The position numbers and the translations under genes were made by a program. From the NCBI GenBank assembly GCA_900553635.1, contig USDU01000097.1, positions 1-8,463 on the forward strand: a stretch of DNA of 8,463 nucleotides, given 5' to 3'. Source of the stretch: an uncultured Lachnospiraceae bacterium. Its GTDB lineage: Bacteria > Bacillota_A > Clostridia > Lachnospirales > Lachnospiraceae. Positions 6,573 to 8,463 of the stretch are shown here, one piece after another (positions within the stretch are counted from its first letter, which is position 1; each line of letters starts with the position of its first letter). The notes under the pieces are model-generated. The model searched no databases. It saw only the letters and a list, made by a program, of their open reading frames with translations, and had not been told where the DNA came from.

Positions 6573-7362
6573 AGTAGAAAATGTATGGAAGACCTTTAAC
6601 GCAGGCACCGTAAATGAGAAAACCGCGCTGGCAGGCCTGAACCTGCATCTGAACGAGGGTGATTTCGTTACCGTTATCGGTGGCAACGGAGCCGGAAAGT
6701 CCACCATGCTGAACGCAGTGGCAGGCGTATGGCCGGTAGATGAAGGAAAGATTTTTATCGACAGCGTAGATGTGACAAAGCTGCCGGAGCATAAGCGCGC
6801 GGCTTATCTGGGGCGTGTATTTCAGGATCCCATGACCGGAACCGCAGCGGGCATGCAAATCGAGGAAAATCTGGCGCTGGCTGCCAGAAGAGGAGCAAAG
6901 CGTTTCTTAAAGCCCGGTATTACCCAGAAGGAGCGGGAGTATTATAAAGAGCGTCTGGCAAGTCTGGGTCTGGGGCTCGAGGATCGCCTGACCAGTAAAG
7001 TGGGCCTTCTGTCCGGCGGACAGAGACAGGCGCTGACCCTTTTGATGGCTACATTGAAGAAACCGCGTCTGCTGCTTCTCGATGAGCATACAGCAGCCCT
7101 GGATCCGAAAACCGCGGCCAAGGTACTGGACGCCACCGACCGCATTGTTGGCGAGGATCAGCTGACCACCCTGATGATCACCCACAATATGAAGGACGCC
7201 ATCGTACACGGCAACCGTCTGATCATGATGTACGAGGGCCATATCATATACGATGTGGCGGGCGAGGAGAAGAAAAACCTGAAAGTATCCGACCTGCTGG
7301 CCAAATTCGAGGAAGTCAGCGGCGGAGAGTTTGCCAACGACCGGATGATGCTGACAAATTAG
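6565..7362 (+). CDS. ABC transporter ATP-binding protein (TrpZ-like)
   Basis: This 265-residue ATPase drives the importer on the cytoplasmic side of the membrane. All nucleotide-binding motifs are present and in order: Walker A GGNGAGKST (39-47), Q-loop VFQDP with Gln87, signature LSGGQRQ (149-155), Walker B LLLLDE (169-174), D-loop ALDP (178-181) and switch His207 in ITHNM. The signature has Gln-Arg-Gln-Ala after LSGG, as in this subfamily. The ATG lies 8 bases after GGGAGG (6551-6556) and overlaps the permease stop, so translation is probably coupled. It has the usual length for the family. No clear terminator follows. The next gene, ilvN, has its own promoter, but some read-through is possible. 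Confidence 0.95.
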   Translation: MLRVENVWKTFNAGTVNEKTALAGLNLHLNEGDFVTVIGGNGAGKSTMLNAVAGVWPVDEGKIFIDSVDVTKLPEHKRAAYLGRVFQDPMTGTAAGMQIEENLALAARRGAKRFLKPGITQKEREYYKERLASLGLGLEDRLTSKVGLLSGGQRQALTLLMATLKKPRLLLLDEHTAALDPKTAAKVLDATDRIVGEDQLTTLMITHNMKDAIVHGNRLIMMYEGHIIYDVAGEEKKNLKVSDLLAKFEEVSGGEFANDRMMLTN

Positions 7363-7398
7363 GGGATAAAATCGGAGTAAGATTCCCTGTTTAAAAGG

Positions 7399-7427
7399 TT
7401 GACAACGGGTGTCGAACTTGGTAGAAT
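7399..7427 (+). promoter_or_regulatory. ilvN: Promoter of ilvN
   Basis: A perfect TTGACA (7399-7404) and TAGAAT (7422-7427) are separated by 17 bases, with TGG immediately before the -10 as an extended element. Transcription should start near 7434. This is one of the strongest-looking promoters in the window. Confidence 0.85.
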
Positions 7428-7442
7428 CAATAGAAAGCTTTG

Positions 7443-7473
7443 ACTGCGCAGACAGGACAACTGTCCGCGCAGT
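7443..7473 (+). promoter_or_regulatory. Hairpin in the ilvN leader
   Basis: ACTGCGC (7443-7449) pairs with GCGCAGT (7467-7473), and inside it GACAG (7451-7455) pairs with CTGTC (7461-7465). There is one A-C mismatch and a 5-base loop. It lies about 10 bases after the predicted transcription start. No T tract follows, so it is not a terminator. No T-box or leader peptide rich in branched-chain residues is seen. It may stabilise the mRNA or bind a regulator. Confidence 0.55.
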
Positions 7474-7499
7474 GAACACTTAAAAGGGAAGGGAAAACT

Positions 7500-8033
7500 A
7501 TGAAACGAGTTGTATTTTCTATTCTGGTCGATAATACCTCCGGCGTGTTAAGCCGTATCGCAGGCCTGTTCAGCCGCCGTGGTTACAATATCGACAGTTT
7601 GACGGTTGGTGTAACCGCCGATCCCCGTTATTCCCGAGCTACCGTAGTAGCCAAGGGCGACGAGATTATTATGCAGCAGATTGAGAATCAGCTGAATAAG
7701 CTGGTAGACGTGATTGATATCAAGCGCCTGGAGCCCGAGACTTCTATCTGCCGCGAGCTGATTATGATTAAGCTGAAGGTCAGTGAAGAGAACCGTCAGT
7801 CCCTGATCGCCGTAGCGAATATTTTCCGTGCGAAGATTGTGGATGTGGCGAAAGAATCTCTGGTCATCGAGCTGACCGGTAATCAGTCTAAGATTGAGGC
7901 ATTTATCGATCTCTTAAGCGGATATGAGATTCTGGAGCTGGCGAGAACCGGTATTACCGGCCTGTCCAGAGGTACCTTCGATGTGAAGATGTACGACGAG
8001 GACGGCAAACTGATGGATTACGATTTCAGCTAA
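7500..8033 (+). CDS. ilvN: Acetolactate synthase, small (regulatory) subunit
   Basis: This 177-residue protein binds and activates the catalytic subunit of acetolactate synthase and gives feedback inhibition by valine, at the first common step of valine, leucine and isoleucine synthesis. The N-terminal ACT domain (about 3-75) shows [27 protein letters not shown] in pieces, with Asn12, Gly15 and Asn30 at the positions that contact valine in known relatives. A second, C-terminal domain (about 80-160) carries the ELIMIKLKV and [13 protein letters not shown] elements of the family. The length is typical for the longer IlvH/IlvN type. The start is preceded by AAGGGAAGGGA, a purine-rich ribosome site. 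The catalytic partner gene (ilvB) is not adjacent upstream, so it must be elsewhere. ilvC follows after 113 bases and is likely co-transcribed. Confidence 0.96.
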   Translation: MKRVVFSILVDNTSGVLSRIAGLFSRRGYNIDSLTVGVTADPRYSRATVVAKGDEIIMQQIENQLNKLVDVIDIKRLEPETSICRELIMIKLKVSEENRQSLIAVANIFRAKIVDVAKESLVIELTGNQSKIEAFIDLLSGYEILELARTGITGLSRGTFDVKMYDEDGKLMDYDFS

Positions 8034-8075
8034 TCCGACAGTACTTATGTTACGATACTTCAGGTGACTACATTA

Positions 8076-8090
8076 CCGGCTGCGGGCCGG
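8076..8090 (+). other. Small GC-rich hairpin between ilvN and ilvC
   Basis: CCGGC (8076-8080) and GCCGG (8086-8090) flank a 5-base loop TGCGG. No T tract follows, so it is unlikely to terminate transcription. It could protect the downstream message or slow the polymerase. Weak structural evidence only. Confidence 0.3.
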
Positions 8091-8146
8091 ATGCCGCCGC
8101 CTCAAGCATAAATTATTTACACAAAGTAAAATGGAGGAATGAAAAA

Positions 8147-8463
8147 ATGGCAAAGATCTATTATCAGGAAGACTGCAATCTGTCTCTGCTGGATGGAAAA
8201 ACCATCGCAGTAATCGGATACGGCAGCCAGGGACATGCACAGGCACTGAACGCGAAGGAGTCCGGATGCCATGTCATTATCGGTCTTTATGAGGGAAGCA
8301 AATCCTGGAAGAGAGCAGAGGAGCAGGGATTTGAGGTTTATACAGCGGCAGAGGCTGCAAAGCGCGCAGACATTATCATGATTCTGATCAACGATGAGCT
8401 GCAGGCAGCTATGTACAAGAAGGATATCGAGCCGAACCTGGAAGAGGGCAACATGCTGATGTT
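8147..8463 (+). CDS. ilvC: Ketol-acid reductoisomerase, N-terminal part (runs off the window)
   Basis: About 105 residues are visible. IlvC isomerises and reduces acetolactate (or acetohydroxybutyrate) in the second step of branched-chain amino-acid synthesis, using NADPH and magnesium. The start ATG has GGAGG (8133-8137) 9 bases upstream. The cofactor fold begins [18 protein letters not shown] (18-35) with the GxGxxG motif, followed by the loop GLYEGSKSW (46-54) that selects the cofactor, and [11 protein letters not shown] (74-84). The common Arg after GL is Tyr48 here, with an acidic residue next (Glu49), while the two serines are kept. The active-site residues lie beyond the window. It follows ilvN in the same direction with no strong promoter between them. 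Confidence 0.95.
   Translation, partial: MAKIYYQEDCNLSLLDGKTIAVIGYGSQGHAQALNAKESGCHVIIGLYEGSKSWKRAEEQGFEVYTAAEAAKRADIIMILINDELQAAMYKKDIEPNLEEGNMLM

Noticed and set aside
7363..7398. Terminator after the ATPase gene
   Set aside because: Only a weak possible pairing (AATC/GATT with a few G-C pairs) and no T tract follow the stop codon.
8034..8130. Separate promoter for ilvC (TGTTACGAT at 8048-8056)
   Set aside because: The -10 is weak and no acceptable -35 lies at the right distance, so co-transcription with ilvN is simpler.

Overview
The window looks like a piece of a Lachnospiraceae-type (Clostridia, Firmicutes) genome. Signs of this are strong AGGAGG ribosome sites, sigma-A-type promoters, a trpXYZ-like aromatic/amino-acid ABC cassette, and ilvN followed by ilvC with an IlvC N-terminus of the kind I associate with that family. 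The genus cannot be named from sequence alone.

Region 1 (1-1605) is the end of a mobile element. It holds the 3' end of a MobC-like relaxosome gene, overlapped by 52 bases by a complete MobA/VirD2-type relaxase gene. Region 2 (1606-1667) is a short AT-rich junction between the element and what looks like core chromosome. It carries a promoter-like sequence that would drive gpsA.

Region 3 (1668-4188) is a probable three-gene transcription unit. gpsA (glycerol-3-phosphate dehydrogenase for phospholipid synthesis) is followed by two related, uncharacterised membrane-anchored proteins, the first with an N-terminal zinc ribbon. The spacings are 15 bases, then an 11-base overlap. Region 4 (4189-4484, 296 bases, no gene) holds a very long imperfect palindrome of about 117 bases, a near-consensus promoter and a short structured leader with a duplicated Shine-Dalgarno unit.

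Region 5 (4485-7362) is an ABC importer: a lipoprotein binding protein, a permease and an ATPase. A strong intrinsic terminator separates the binding-protein gene from the permease gene. An extended -10 promoter starts in the T tract of that terminator and is followed by an 18-base dyad that could be an operator. The binding protein and the membrane complex can therefore be expressed at different levels. Region 6 (7363-8463) starts branched-chain amino-acid synthesis. ilvN (regulatory subunit of acetolactate synthase) has its own strong promoter and a hairpin leader, and ilvC (ketol-acid reductoisomerase) runs off the end of the window.

I found no CRISPR array, defence system, tRNA, rRNA or clear riboswitch. 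The least explained parts are the pair of membrane-anchored paralogs, the long palindrome, and the layered control between the binding-protein and permease genes.
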